A program made the translations under genes and the position numbers. DNA of 12,614 nucleotides from the NCBI GenBank assembly GCA_036939755.1, contig JALLAZ010000718.1:1-12614 (forward strand), written 5' to 3'. Below the pieces are notes generated by a model. It did not search any database, was not told the DNA's origin, and saw only the letters and a list, made by a program, of their open reading frames with translations. Source of the DNA: Stephanodiscus triporus (lineage: Eukaryota > Bacillariophyta > Thalassiosirophyceae > Thalassiosirales > Thalassiosiraceae). Positions 1 through 7,544 of this stretch are shown in pieces (position 1 is the stretch's first letter; each line of letters starts with the position of its first letter).

Positions 1-12
1 ATGGGTAGAGCA

Positions 13-38
13 GCGGCGCCATTAAATCATGGCGCCGC
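13..38. repeat. Perfect inverted repeat, 10 bp arms
   Basis: GCGGCGCCAT (13-22) is followed by a 6-base spacer (TAAATC) and its exact reverse complement ATGGCGCCGC (29-38). GC-rich arms around an AT-rich loop could form a stable hairpin. It lies outside the best aligned 180 bp units. No function can be assigned. Confidence 0.75.
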
Positions 39-520
39 CGCTCCCCAACACCATGTGCAGGCCGCGAGCCATCGGGCTTGCGTTCGCTGTCGTTGGTTTG
101 CTTGTTTGGAGGGGCGAAAACAGAGGGATCAAAAAATAGAGGGAGGGGGGGGTGCCTGGGCCTTAAAGGTGGCCGCCGTTTTGAAAATTAACACACAACA
201 ATCATATAAAATTGGCGTAAGTGATGGAGGAGGAGTCAGTGAGGACGCGCGGCTGGGGAGGAACGCGTGGGGGTGCGCCGTTTCGTCGGTTCGGTCGTCG
301 AATTAAATCGACAAAAAATAAGAGAGAGGGGGTGGGGCCATGGCCATAGATGGCCGCTGTTTGATGGGGGGACACAACAACCAACCGAAAGTCAGTTCCG
401 GCGGCAGAGGAGACATTGGGGAAGGCGCGCGACCACGACGGAACGCGTGTGGGGGGCATTTTGCCTTCGTTTGGGGCGGCGAACTGAGCGGCAAAAATAA
501 AGAAAAATAAAAATACATCG

Positions 521-536
521 TGGCCATAGATGGCCA
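521..536. repeat. Near-perfect palindrome inside the 180 bp repeat
   Basis: TGGCCAT-AG-ATGGCCA: 7 bp arms around a 2-base centre. The preceding unit has the same palindrome at 342-355 with 6 bp arms, so it is a conserved feature of the repeat. Confidence 0.7.
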
Positions 537-570
537 CCAAACAACAAATAAATACACAACAACCAACTAA

Positions 571-1080
571 AAACACACGGCCTTAACAGGGGAGTATGGG
601 ATCGGATGAGAGAACGGCGGGGGGGGAAGGGGGAGCACAATTCAATCGTTTTGGGGGATTGAGTTGGAGTTTGTCTTAAAATTAAGATAAAATCGACCAG
701 TTTATTAAATTAATTTATTTCTCAGCCAATTTAAATAATCAAATTACATCCTTCGACAGCACCATTGACCACCCCATCGCGGAAGTGGTAACGGGAGGGT
801 TTTGTCTAAATCGTAATAGCCGTGCCGCTAGACCCGGCGAACGGCTCCACCATGGTCGGGCTCCATTTTGGCATTTCGATCATCTAGTCGTACTTATTCC
901 TACGTAAGAAACCAACGAGAGGAAGGTTGTTGTTTTTTGTGTTATCTTAGAGTAAAAATAATAATTACGCTAGATATTCTGATACACAAATTGCAATTAC
1001 TTCTCGGTCAAAAAGCCGTTGGCTTTTTTCCATGTAGGAATTCATATCAAAAAAATTGAAAATGTAAAGAATCGGCCCAG
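571..1080. other. No gene seen; one small hairpin
   Basis: The interval runs from a G-rich stretch (about 615-660) through an AT-rich stretch (about 675-745) to mixed sequence. The only open frame of note (868-1059, +, 63 aa) has no recognisable motif and skewed composition. A perfect hairpin lies at 1010-1028 (AAAAAGCC, GTT loop, GGCTTTTT). It resembles a bacterial terminator, but nothing else here is bacterial, so it is recorded only as structure. Confidence 0.5.
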
Positions 1081-1089
1081 CTAGGATGA

Positions 1090-1881
1090 GAACCAGTCTC
1101 TACTAGAGACTGGGAAGAAGCAGCGGCACACACCAAGAGCACCCGCAGCCTCAATGACTTGCTCAAGATCAGCCACAAGAAAACATCCACGCCGGCTGGA
1201 TCCTATAGTGAGCTCAAGCTGAACATAGGCACGTACTGCGGCCTCCTGTGGTCCCCTCTCCGGGGACAAGTGTGATTACTACAAGGAACTGCTGAAGATC
1301 TACAGGGTGCTGGATCGCCAGGAAGCTTCTCTATTCATGAGGCCTACACCAAGGAAGTCTGCGCCCGCATCACATGGGCAATTTTGGATGATGGCCGGTC
1401 CTTTTGGGGGCAAACGGTGGTTGCAGTGGACTTTGCCCCAGGGGCAAGCGGCCCCCGCATAACTTTGTACCTCAAGGCCATTACGGATTCCATTCGCAAC
1501 GCCAACTTGGTGCAAAGGGCCACGTTTCCTAGGGAGTGGATGTCACAGGCGGCCCCCAACACCCTCTATCAGGCACCGCCGACTGGGGCACCCCCAACAC
1601 ATTGGGAGACTCCCCCTGGTGTCGCTCCGGGTGCAACACAGCCCACAAACCCTCGCACTCCCAAGACCAAGAAGACCAACCCGCGCCACCCCAAAATAAA
1701 GCAGCTTATGGACCCCTACCTCAAGTGCTACAACAACTATGTCAACCTCTTGGAGATCCTCACGTCGTTGGGCAAACGCATGACCAACCTCCCCACCCTA
1801 CCACAATACTGCTCGGCAAAAGGGGACTCATTCATCTGCTGGAATACCTCACAAGAACCAATAATCCTTCTGGCGAATTAA
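1090..1881 (+). pseudogene. Broken CCCH-family ORF of a diatom retroelement
   Basis: Coding sequence runs in one frame from 1090 (E-P-V-S-T-R-D-W-E-E-A) through KLNIGTYCGLLW, shifts by +1 near 1256 (GDKCDYYKELLKIYRVLDRQ), and returns to the first frame near 1321 (EAYTKEVCARITWAILDDGRS) to a TAA at 1879-1881. Two opposing indels therefore displace about 22 codons. A proline/threonine-rich linker (about 1560-1690) is followed by HPKIKQLMDPYLK-YNNYVN and LPTLPQYC...FICWN. From memory, this order matches a protein found in many copies in diatom genomes that ends in a CCCH zinc finger beginning at the CWN motif and travels with a reverse transcriptase. Here the protein stops just after CWN, where AT-rich sequence begins, so the zinc finger is missing. 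No start codon is evident at the 5' end, which is probably also truncated. Family assignment is inference; the frames and breaks are seen directly. Confidence 0.65.
1093..1113. repeat. Perfect inverted repeat at the edge of the CCCH-ORF remnant
   Basis: CCAGTCTCTA (1093-1102), one spacer base, then its exact reverse complement TAGAGACTGG (1104-1113). It sits where the recognisable coding frame of the following pseudogene begins (E-P-V-S-T-R-D-W), just after an in-frame TGA at 1087-1089. Confidence 0.7.
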
Positions 1882-2096
1882 ACTGTTACTACAGTACCAT
1901 TTTTACGCTACTCAGATAAAGTTATCGTATCTTAGTTACAGTAAAATACTATTTAGAAACATTTTTGTAATTCTTTAATCTATTTAACTGTTTATAATAA
2001 AGTTATAACGTTACTAATACTATTTTATTTGTTCTTGAATAAATATCAATATTTCACAGTTGCTAAATAATGGTACAGGTATTTGTGTAACAATTA
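1881..2096. mobile_element. AT-rich MITE-like element (candidate)
   Basis: AT-rich DNA begins abruptly after the coding remnant. Its ends are imperfect inverted repeats: left CTGTTACTACAGTACCA (1883-1899), right TGGTACAGGTATTTGTGTAACAA (2071-2093), sharing GTACCA/TGGTAC and GTTAC/GTAAC blocks. A 5-base AATTA lies at 1876-1880 and again at 2092-2096, which could be a target duplication but is weak in such AT-rich sequence. There is no coding capacity, which fits a non-autonomous DNA element of about 210 bp. It may equally be simple AT-rich spacer. Confidence 0.35.
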
Positions 2097-2363
2097 CTTC
2101 GTTGTTTTTAATTGATAATTCATAATTTGGTTTGAGTTATCGATACAGTTCACGTGTTCAGGTTTAATCCTGAGAATATCCAGTACCATTATATTTTATT
2201 ATTTCTCACCGCGGTGAGGTCTTAGCTGCATTTTTAATTTTTAAGTAAGCAGGTAAGTTTACCACCCCTTAATTTTCACACTCGACCCGTCCCACACAAC
2301 TCCCCCCACTTCTTGCTACCGCTGCATTTGCTGCTGCCGCTCGCCATCCTTTGACTCACCGTA
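2097..2363. other. Non-coding spacer with a perfect 14 bp palindrome
   Basis: No gene is seen. The perfect palindrome CTCACCGCGGTGAG lies at 2205-2218. CAGTACCAT at 2181-2189 repeats a piece of the preceding element's left end (1892-1900). A CACGTG hexamer lies near 2152. From about 2280 the sequence becomes C-rich and leads into the coding remnant that starts at 2364. Confidence 0.5.
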
Positions 2364-3123
2364 ATGATTGCAAACCCGGACAATCTCGGTCACGTCAAAT
2401 TCCTCCAATTGCTATCGCATCAGCGTCATATCGCGAATTACTTGGGTTGTCACTTTGGCGAAGAGACCGTCGTCGGATACACCATCCGTTTTAGGGGCCA
2501 CGACGAGTTGATTTTTTGAACAATACACTATAATTTACGACAATCCGACATCATACCGAGCTTTTTGATTGATTTGGGGGACAGTTATTGCATCGCATAC
2601 AACCGTCGTCGTGGGGAACTCTTTATGTGTGGCTTTTGGGTACCTGGCGATTTTGACGAAGCATATACCGATCAAATCAGGGCATATATTGATTTGATTC
2701 CATGAGACAAGGCTATCCCTCCCATTCCCACTGGCATCAACGAAATCGAATCCTTCGATCACCTGTTAACATACCCCGACGATGAGTGAAATGACTATTC
2801 TCTACCCCCCTCTCCCTCTCCCTCAATCACGGAGTCAACGTTTCCAAAAAAATTGTTCCGAATGCACTCGCAGTCATCGGCGATGTATTTTTGTGTCCCC
2901 CGATCAACCCAAATGCACTAGATGCGCGAAGACGTATCTTGTATGTTGTTTTGTTCCTTCCAGTGAGTTTATTTATTGTCATTTCAATGTTTATCTTTCC
3001 TTTTTCTAAACGTTCTGGAATGATATCATCCGGAAGAAGTTACGCGAACAAGTTCCCCTCCGTCTCTTTCAAGTCATCCTTTTGGTGGTTGTCTACGAAC
3101 TGACGATTGCCAGTCAACATTAG
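2364..3123 (+). pseudogene. Broken Zn2Cys6 (fungal-type zinc cluster) protein gene
   Basis: ATG at 2364 opens a 51-codon stretch (MIANPDNLGHVKFLQLL..., then GEETVVGYTIRFRGHDELIF) to TGA 2517-2519. IYDNPTSYRAF follows in the +1 frame (2533-2565), then LIDLGDSYCIAYNRRRGELF and CGFWVPGDFDEAYTDQIRAY back in the first frame, with TGA at 2703-2705 and 2787-2789. The third part is in the +1 frame. It holds cysteines at 2854, 2863, 2884, 2914, 2923 and 2944, spaced C-x2-C-x6-C-x9-C-x2-C-x6-C, which is the binuclear Zn2Cys6 DNA-binding pattern. After TAA 3007-3009 the same frame continues (FWNDIIRKKLREQV...) to TAG 3121-3123. The N-terminal part (GDSYCIAYNRR, CGFWVPGDFD) reads as a real globular domain I cannot name. 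Single-base indels at the T-run 2562-2566 and near 2785 plus several stops make this a pseudogene unless assembly errors are involved. Confidence 0.6.
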
Positions 3124-3203
3124 GGATCAGCGAACGTGTTCACTACCCCCCCTTGACTCACAATTGTGTCTCTAGGGGGTCTAGCTGCTGCGCTGTTACC
3201 GTG

Positions 3204-4568
3204 TCATGCATGAACTCCCCAATACTCCTCAACACATTTGTAATTCTTTGCGAGTTCAACCAGTGCCTTCATCTTAGGGGTGTGTATGCTTGGAACCTCC
3301 AGGTGCCAAGTTTTTCTAGCGTACTGCGCACGATTGCTTAGCCTACGAAAGGTCAAAATGTCCTCGCCTTTGAGCTTAGCAGTCTGGATCTTGAGAGTCA
3401 TTTTTCAGGAGTGGCTCCATCGATTTGATTCCCAAATCGAGAGTAAAATCGTATAGGTTGAAGTCTAGTTCGTCCGCTCTGGCTTTCTCTTGCACCTTAA
3501 GAAGAATTTTCTTCATCTCAGCCATGATTACCTCTTTCGGACCTTGTAAAAACTCACAACTGTTTTGCTGTCGACATGTTGAAGCTCCTTCACCTGCAAT
3601 CGCACACCGTTCATCCTGGACCATTCATGCATCGTACGGTCAATTACTTCTTGAGGAGCCACGTCGGACAACACAATCATCAAGAAGTATACCGTAGGGT
3701 CCTGGTATTCATCTTTTTTGTTGGCCTTGCGCGTCTGATGGCCATTTCGACCTCCCTCAGTCATATCCCACACTTTGCGCTTGTTGAAAGCATTCCCATT
3801 GCCCGAGATCTTCACATGCTCCCCCAGTCTTGTCATGTTTGGAGAAATTTCACCCTTGGTGGAGATGTCCTTCCCCTTTGATCACAAACCTGGGGTCTAC
3901 CATTTGGGTGTTGGTGATGAAAGACATCAGGGCTTGCGTAAATTCCTCAAAATTTTCTCGCTCGTGAGCAGAATTGCTAATTCCAGGATTGTGCGCCTAT
4001 GAGTGTGAACGTGCTTGTCGAGAAAGGAGGTTACTTGAGTTGCTGGCTGCGAGGCGGTGGTTGGCCCTACCTCATTCGGGGACACCTGGCAAGCCGGGGT
4101 GCATCTGCGCGAGGAAACCTTACTTGAACCACCGCGTTTCTTGAGTGGGGAACGTTCGTGGTCAGCCTCGTCGCCCGGCCCATCCTCCGTCTCCATGTCA
4201 TCAAACTTGTCCATGATCTGGAGGACGGTCAAAGAGAAATCAGGAGCCGCATCGTCCTCCGCCATTGCCTGAGATCCTTCCGTGCCCTCTATTTCGTTTG
4301 CGGACTCCACCGCACGCTGGTGAGCTTCCTCGTCATCCTATTTTTGCTTCTTTTCGTCCTCTTGAAGTTGGTGCTCCGCTTGATGGTTCTTCTTATTCAT
4401 AAGCTTAATCTCCTCAAGTTCACGGGCCACAGCCAATTGGCGGCGAGTGCCTATCATGCTTGTGGTACCCATTGGAATAACACTGACTAGAAAAATAATG
4501 AGAAGGCATTGGTTGACCTGTCCTGCCCTGGAAGCTGAGAGGCACCCCATCAAGGGCGTTGCGTCCAA
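3204..4568 (-). pseudogene. Decayed retroelement ORF with charged N-terminal region
   Basis: Read from 4568 downward. A charged helical stretch (RRQLAVARELEEIKLMNKKN, then EHQLQEDEKKQK) meets an in-frame TAG at 4338-4340 and continues in the same frame with acidic sequence and SPLKKRGGSSKVSSRR to SFLDKHVHTHRRTILELAI. A shift near 3960 leads to EEFTQALMSFITNTQMVDPR and another near 3875 to DISTKGEISPNMTRLGEHVK, then DPTVYFLMIVLSDVAPQEVI and HEWSRMNGVRLQVKELQHVD. Further shifts near 3550 and 3395 connect to ELDFNLYDFTLDLGIKSMEP and to the last piece (LTFRRLSNRAQYARKTWHLE, YKCVEEYWGVHA), ending at 3204. From memory this is a recurrent diatom repeat protein that I believe is an upstream, nucleocapsid-like ORF of the same element family as the reverse transcriptase at 9192-12245. 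That link is inference. At least four frameshifts and one stop rule out function. Confidence 0.6.
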
Positions 4569-4583
4569 TGACAGCAGTCTTGT

Positions 4584-4977
4584 GGTTGTCCTTTTTCTCT
4601 GAACTAAAGAATCAAAAAGGAGAATCGTCCAGTCTTGTCGAAGAACAAGAGTGTCAAGTGTTTGAGTGTAAAGTACCTGATATGCTTGTTTGTGTTTCCA
4701 GTACTACGTCAATAAGCTCGTTCCACCCAACGTTGTTGTGAGTCTTGTTGGGTTGTGAGGAGTGTTGCGAAGTTGTAACCGATCTTTGGTTCTTGTTGGA
4801 TTCTTGGGAGCCTTGCGAAGTTGTAAGAAAGTTGGACGTGTTTGGAAGAATGTGCTGAACTTAAGGGGTTGTCCTTTTACTATGAGCTGAAGAAACGATA
4901 AGGAGAATCAAGTCTTGTCGAAGTATGAGGATGTCGAAGTGTTCGGGTGTCAAATTCCTGATATGCTTGTTTGTGTT
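4584..4977. repeat. Direct duplication, two diverged ~112 bp copies
   Basis: Copy A is 4584-4697 and copy B is 4867-4977, starts 283 bp apart. Both begin GGTTGTCCTTTT, share AAGGAGAATC, TCTTGTCGAAG and GTGTCAA-type blocks, and end in CTGATATGCTTGTTTGTGTTT. Identity by eye is high but gapped. Sequence after copy A (about 4705-4740) resembles 5250-5290 instead of the sequence after copy B, so A looks like a shortened version of a longer unit covering roughly 4867-5290. Confidence 0.65.
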
Positions 4978-5494
4978 TTCTGTTGGAAACTAGAAGGTTT
5001 GGCAGTAAGTGTCCTACAACATTGTCGTCCCACCAAACGTCCAAGAAGATACGATCAAAACCGTCGGCGGGGTAGTTGTCCGGGGCGGTCGGGTTGGTGT
5101 ATCCCTTCTCCCCAAATAGAACGAGAAGAAATGATGGGCCGATGCCGGTAGCGAGTTCCTCCACATTGTCGTGGTACCACTGTAGTAGGAGACTTCGTCA
5201 AGGGTGTGTTGAGTGCCTTGCCGCCAAGTCCCGTAGGTGGACTGCATCTCGATTACGCCGATAAACTCGTTCCTCCCGACGTTGTCATTGAATTTGCTGT
5301 TGCGCTTGGGCGGACCGCCGGCGCATTACTCTGGGCTTGACTGAGATGGAGCGATGCCGTGGGGCGATATTTGGAGAAACCAGATAGATTTGCTCTCAGC
5401 GGGGGAAACCACACAGATCTTCGGGTCTTGTTGGGTTGTTGAGAGTCTTGCGAAAGTGGAGGAAAGCTGGAAGTGTTTGGAGGAGGATGTGCTG
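4743..5494. repeat. Three dispersed copies of a TCTTGTTGGG...TTGCGAAGTTG repeat
   Basis: R1 is 4743-4778, R2 4791-4859 and R3 5426-5494. R2 and R3 share TCTTGTTGG, a CTTGCGAA core, then GTTGGACGTGTTTGGA against GCTGGAAGTGTTTGGA and a GTGCTG end. R1 has only the first half. Together with the A/B duplication, 4580-5500 is an array of related diverged segments and not unique DNA. Minus-strand open frames here (e.g. 4880-5164 with FLLVLFGEKGYTN and FLDVWWDDNV) may be remnants of a coding repeat, but they shift frame and match nothing I know. Confidence 0.5.
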
Positions 5495-5562
5495 TAATTG
5501 CTGTTGTTGCTACTGTTAGAAACCAGGGCTAGCTGATGATGCTCCCTGGCTGATGCTAGTGT

Positions 5563-5853
5563 TTATGGGACAAGAGGTCGGAGGTTACACTGATGGATCG
5601 GGAGAACTCTAGCGATTGCCGCTGTGGGGGATGGTAGACGAGAAAAGTAAATAGCGATGTTGTGTCCTGCTAGGGAAGGGCCGTCGTTGGCCCAGTAATC
5701 TTCCCCGCCGAAGAGAATAAGAGTGTACCACAGCCCCCCCTGTTCCTGAATCGATTGGGCATTCTGGATTTGCCACTGGAGTCGTAAGCTCCTTCTTGGT
5801 TTACTAGCAAGGAAAGAGGCCACGTCCTCGAGGTGACGTCGCACTGCCCGCAA
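5563..5853 (-). CDS. Unrecognised ORF, possible gene fragment
   Basis: 96 codons from ATG 5853 to a stop at 5563. I do not recognise the protein. The middle has ordinary protein composition (LRLQWQIQNAQSIQEQGG, then LWYTLILFGGEDYWANDG), with an aliphatic/aromatic run ending in LFG-x3-Y. A similar LxLFGxxxY pattern occurs in the minus-strand frame at 4880-5164 (LLVLFGEKGY), which hints that both derive from one decayed coding repeat. No conserved catalytic motif, signal peptide or membrane segment is clear. It may be a fragment or chance. Confidence 0.25.
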   Translation of the reverse strand: MRAVRRHLEDVASFLASKPRRSLRLQWQIQNAQSIQEQGGLWYTLILFGGEDYWANDGPSLAGHNIAIYFSRLPSPTAAIARVLPIHQCNLRPLVP

Positions 5854-6397
5854 TCGTACTAGTCACTTGATCACTTGGATTTGTTTCTTCGTGTCTTTGG
5901 TCCTTAGATTTTGTAGAGTGCGTCGTTCGTAGAGGGTTCAATTAGACGTGGGGTGAGGGTCATTGATGGATGAAGTGATCATGGATCTCAGATAGTTGTA
6001 TGTATGAATAAAAAGTGGAGCAGTGCCGTGGGCAAATAATGATGATATGGGCGAATGCGGATAAATAACTGGGGGGAAGGAACCGGATAATTGCCGCCCC
6101 TAATAAGAGTAATTGATGGTGATTTTTAATTTGGATATGGTCCACAGGCAGTGAGGGGATGTCCGAAGTCGCCTCAGGCGTTGGTGGTTGTAAGGTGTGG
6201 TTGTGACTGATCTGATCGAAAAGTACACGATACCAGCTGCAACGATCCGTCATTGTTGCACGTGGGCCGACTCCCGAGTTACCACGAAGGGGACGCGCGA
6301 CGACCCCCATCATTTCCGCCGTCGTTGTCCGTTGTCAAGAACAACGACAACGTCCCCTCCTACTCCGGGATGATGAATCATCCCACGTGCACGACGT
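5854..6397. other. No supported gene
   Basis: Mixed AT-rich and GC-rich sequence. Open frames on both strands (e.g. 5960-6313 minus, 6253-6462 plus) show no recognisable motif. From about 6250 the plus strand becomes C-rich and may hold the degraded N-terminal coding region of the PA-domain gene that follows, but no frame can be followed with confidence. Confidence 0.45.
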
Positions 6398-7217
6398 GTG
6401 GCGGCATCATGCCCCTCCTCCTGCAGCTGCACCCCCGACAACGATCAGCACCTGTGCAATGAGTGCGACCATCCCTTCTTCTCCCCCTCCTCCTCCTCCT
6501 CCTCCTCCTACTCCGCCAGCACTGCCCTCCTTGTTTTGCGTGGACGGTGCTCCTTTGAGCGCAAGGCCCTGTCAGCGCAGTATCTTGGCACATTCACCAA
6601 TGTGATATATGGGATGCTCTCTTCACGATATTTGCTAGTGAACATCACCAACTTCACCCCGATGATCGACGATTCAAAAACAAGGGACTATGCAATCAAC
6701 AACGTGATATGGCCCCTTGACAAGCACAATTCGATTGCGACAACGGGAGGGCGTACCTGCCGGAGGTCGCATATGACAGGTTGAACTTTGTCCAATTCCT
6801 GGGGGGGGGTATGACGAGGGCAACGGCATCATGCTCACGGGCATGGGTCGGGGGAATGCGTGGTGCGTCGCGTGTGACAATGCCGCCATCGTTGGGGAGG
6901 AGGAGGGGGGGAAGGAGAAAAAGACGAAGAAGAGGGAGGACAGGAGCGGCAGCGGCAAGCCGTTTGTCTCGGGGTGTACGAGTTGTAGGTGCCTCGTCAC
7001 CGGCCGCAACGTCATGGATCAGGAGGATGACAACATCACGTACTATGAGGCTTGCTGTGCCTGGGACATGCTTGTTTGGCTGTACCCCGGCACCTCCGTG
7101 TCGAGGGGGGATGAGAGAGTGATGATCCCCATAGTCATCCCCTCCAATGTCATGCCCATCCAGCTGAGTGTGTACGAGCTTGCCATGCTTAGGGGCATCA
7201 ACCCAGACATGCCATGA
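6398..7217 (+). pseudogene. Frameshifted protease-associated (PA) domain protein gene
   Basis: The first frame gives a serine run, then ALLVLRGRCSFERKALSAQY-LG-TFTNVIYGMLSSRYLLVN. RG-x-CSFE-x-KA-x-xAQ is the usual core of the PA (protease-associated) domain. Near 6735 it shifts to DCDNGRAYLPEVAYDRLNFV, then breaks at a 9-base G run (6801-6809) before YDEGNGIMLTGMGRGNAWC. The last frame has a lysine-rich insert, SGCTSCRCLVTGRNV, YYEACCAWDMLVWLYPGTSV and ERVMIPIVI, like a second half of a PA domain, and ends at TGA 7215-7217. PA domains occur in signal-peptide-peptidase-like proteases, vacuolar sorting receptors and subtilases. The CAWD...IP layout made me think of an SPP-like protein, but no membrane protease region follows. 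At least two frameshifts; it may be a pseudogene or a gene broken by assembly indels. Confidence 0.45.
6488..6508 (+). repeat. (TCC)7 microsatellite
   Basis: Seven TCC triplets in a wider pyrimidine tract (about 6471-6515). In the PA-domain reading frame they encode a polyserine run; in the next frame they read as polyproline, which explains the long proline runs in shadow frames. A likely site of length change. Confidence 0.85.
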
Positions 7218-7544
7218 AATCTTGCCAAGTTGGTGACTGTTGATTAAATGGAGAAACAAAGTGAACCGGTAATAGATTTGTAACAGTACAAACAGTGTAA
7301 AAAATAGCAGACACAGTATTAAAACCAATTGTTGAGTAGTAATTTACTCTACATTTAGTACATGACTTATCATTGCTTCTCGGTGTGATGTTCATCTACT
7401 CTTATTTTGGTAATGCATTCCTCCGTCACTTGTTTTGCTCTGCTTTTGCTGAGAAAGACAAAATTGCAGATACCGCATCCCCTGCCCCGTCCCCTCCCAG
7501 AGTACGTGTGCTTGTTATTCCAATTGAAGCGCCCCAACGCGCCG
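7218..7544. other. Spacer between convergent broken genes
   Basis: No gene is seen between the end of the PA-domain remnant (+) and the end of the HAD remnant (-). 7225-7380 is AT-rich and contains GTAACAGTAC and CAGTATTAAAA pieces reminiscent of the AT-rich element at 1881-2096. The remainder is C-rich and may include decayed C-terminal coding sequence of the HAD gene. Confidence 0.45.

Larger units (their letters stand above)
1..570. repeat. Diverged tandem repeat, period about 180 bp
   Basis: At least two full units (about 170-350 and 351-530) and a partial unit (531-570) can be aligned by eye; 60-169 looks like an older unit. The 15-mer TGGCCATAGATGGCC occurs at 341 and again at 521, 180 bp apart. 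GAACGCGTG, the stretch with GCGCCGTTTCGTCGG-like sequence, the GGCAAAAATAA/GACAAAAAATAA run and the ACACAACAACCAAC block recur at the same spacing. Small open frames here are composition effects: the units do not conserve a frame. Looks like a minisatellite or satellite remnant at the window edge, so its full size is unknown. Confidence 0.7.

Noticed and set aside
1..306. 101-codon plus-strand open frame at the window start
   Set aside because: It runs across the 180 bp repeat units without keeping frame between units and has no recognisable motif.
1010..1028. Stem-loop followed by T-run, like a rho-independent terminator
   Set aside because: No gene ends here and all recognisable genes are eukaryotic in type; kept only as a hairpin.
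1345..1562. Minus-strand open frames opposite the CCCH-type ORF
   Set aside because: They are antisense to a recognisable coding block and carry no motif.
2963..3039. Possible intron in the Zn2Cys6 gene (GTGAGT at 2963)
   Set aside because: The donor looks good, but joining to the nearest AG sites (3035-3036 or 3038-3039) puts the downstream sequence out of the frame that reads well, and exon frames already agree without splicing apart from one TAA.
6696..7328. 210-codon minus-strand open frame
   Set aside because: It lies opposite the PA-domain coding remnant. Its low-complexity Pro/Leu/Phe stretches are the reverse complement of the G- and A-rich lysine insert; it is a shadow frame.
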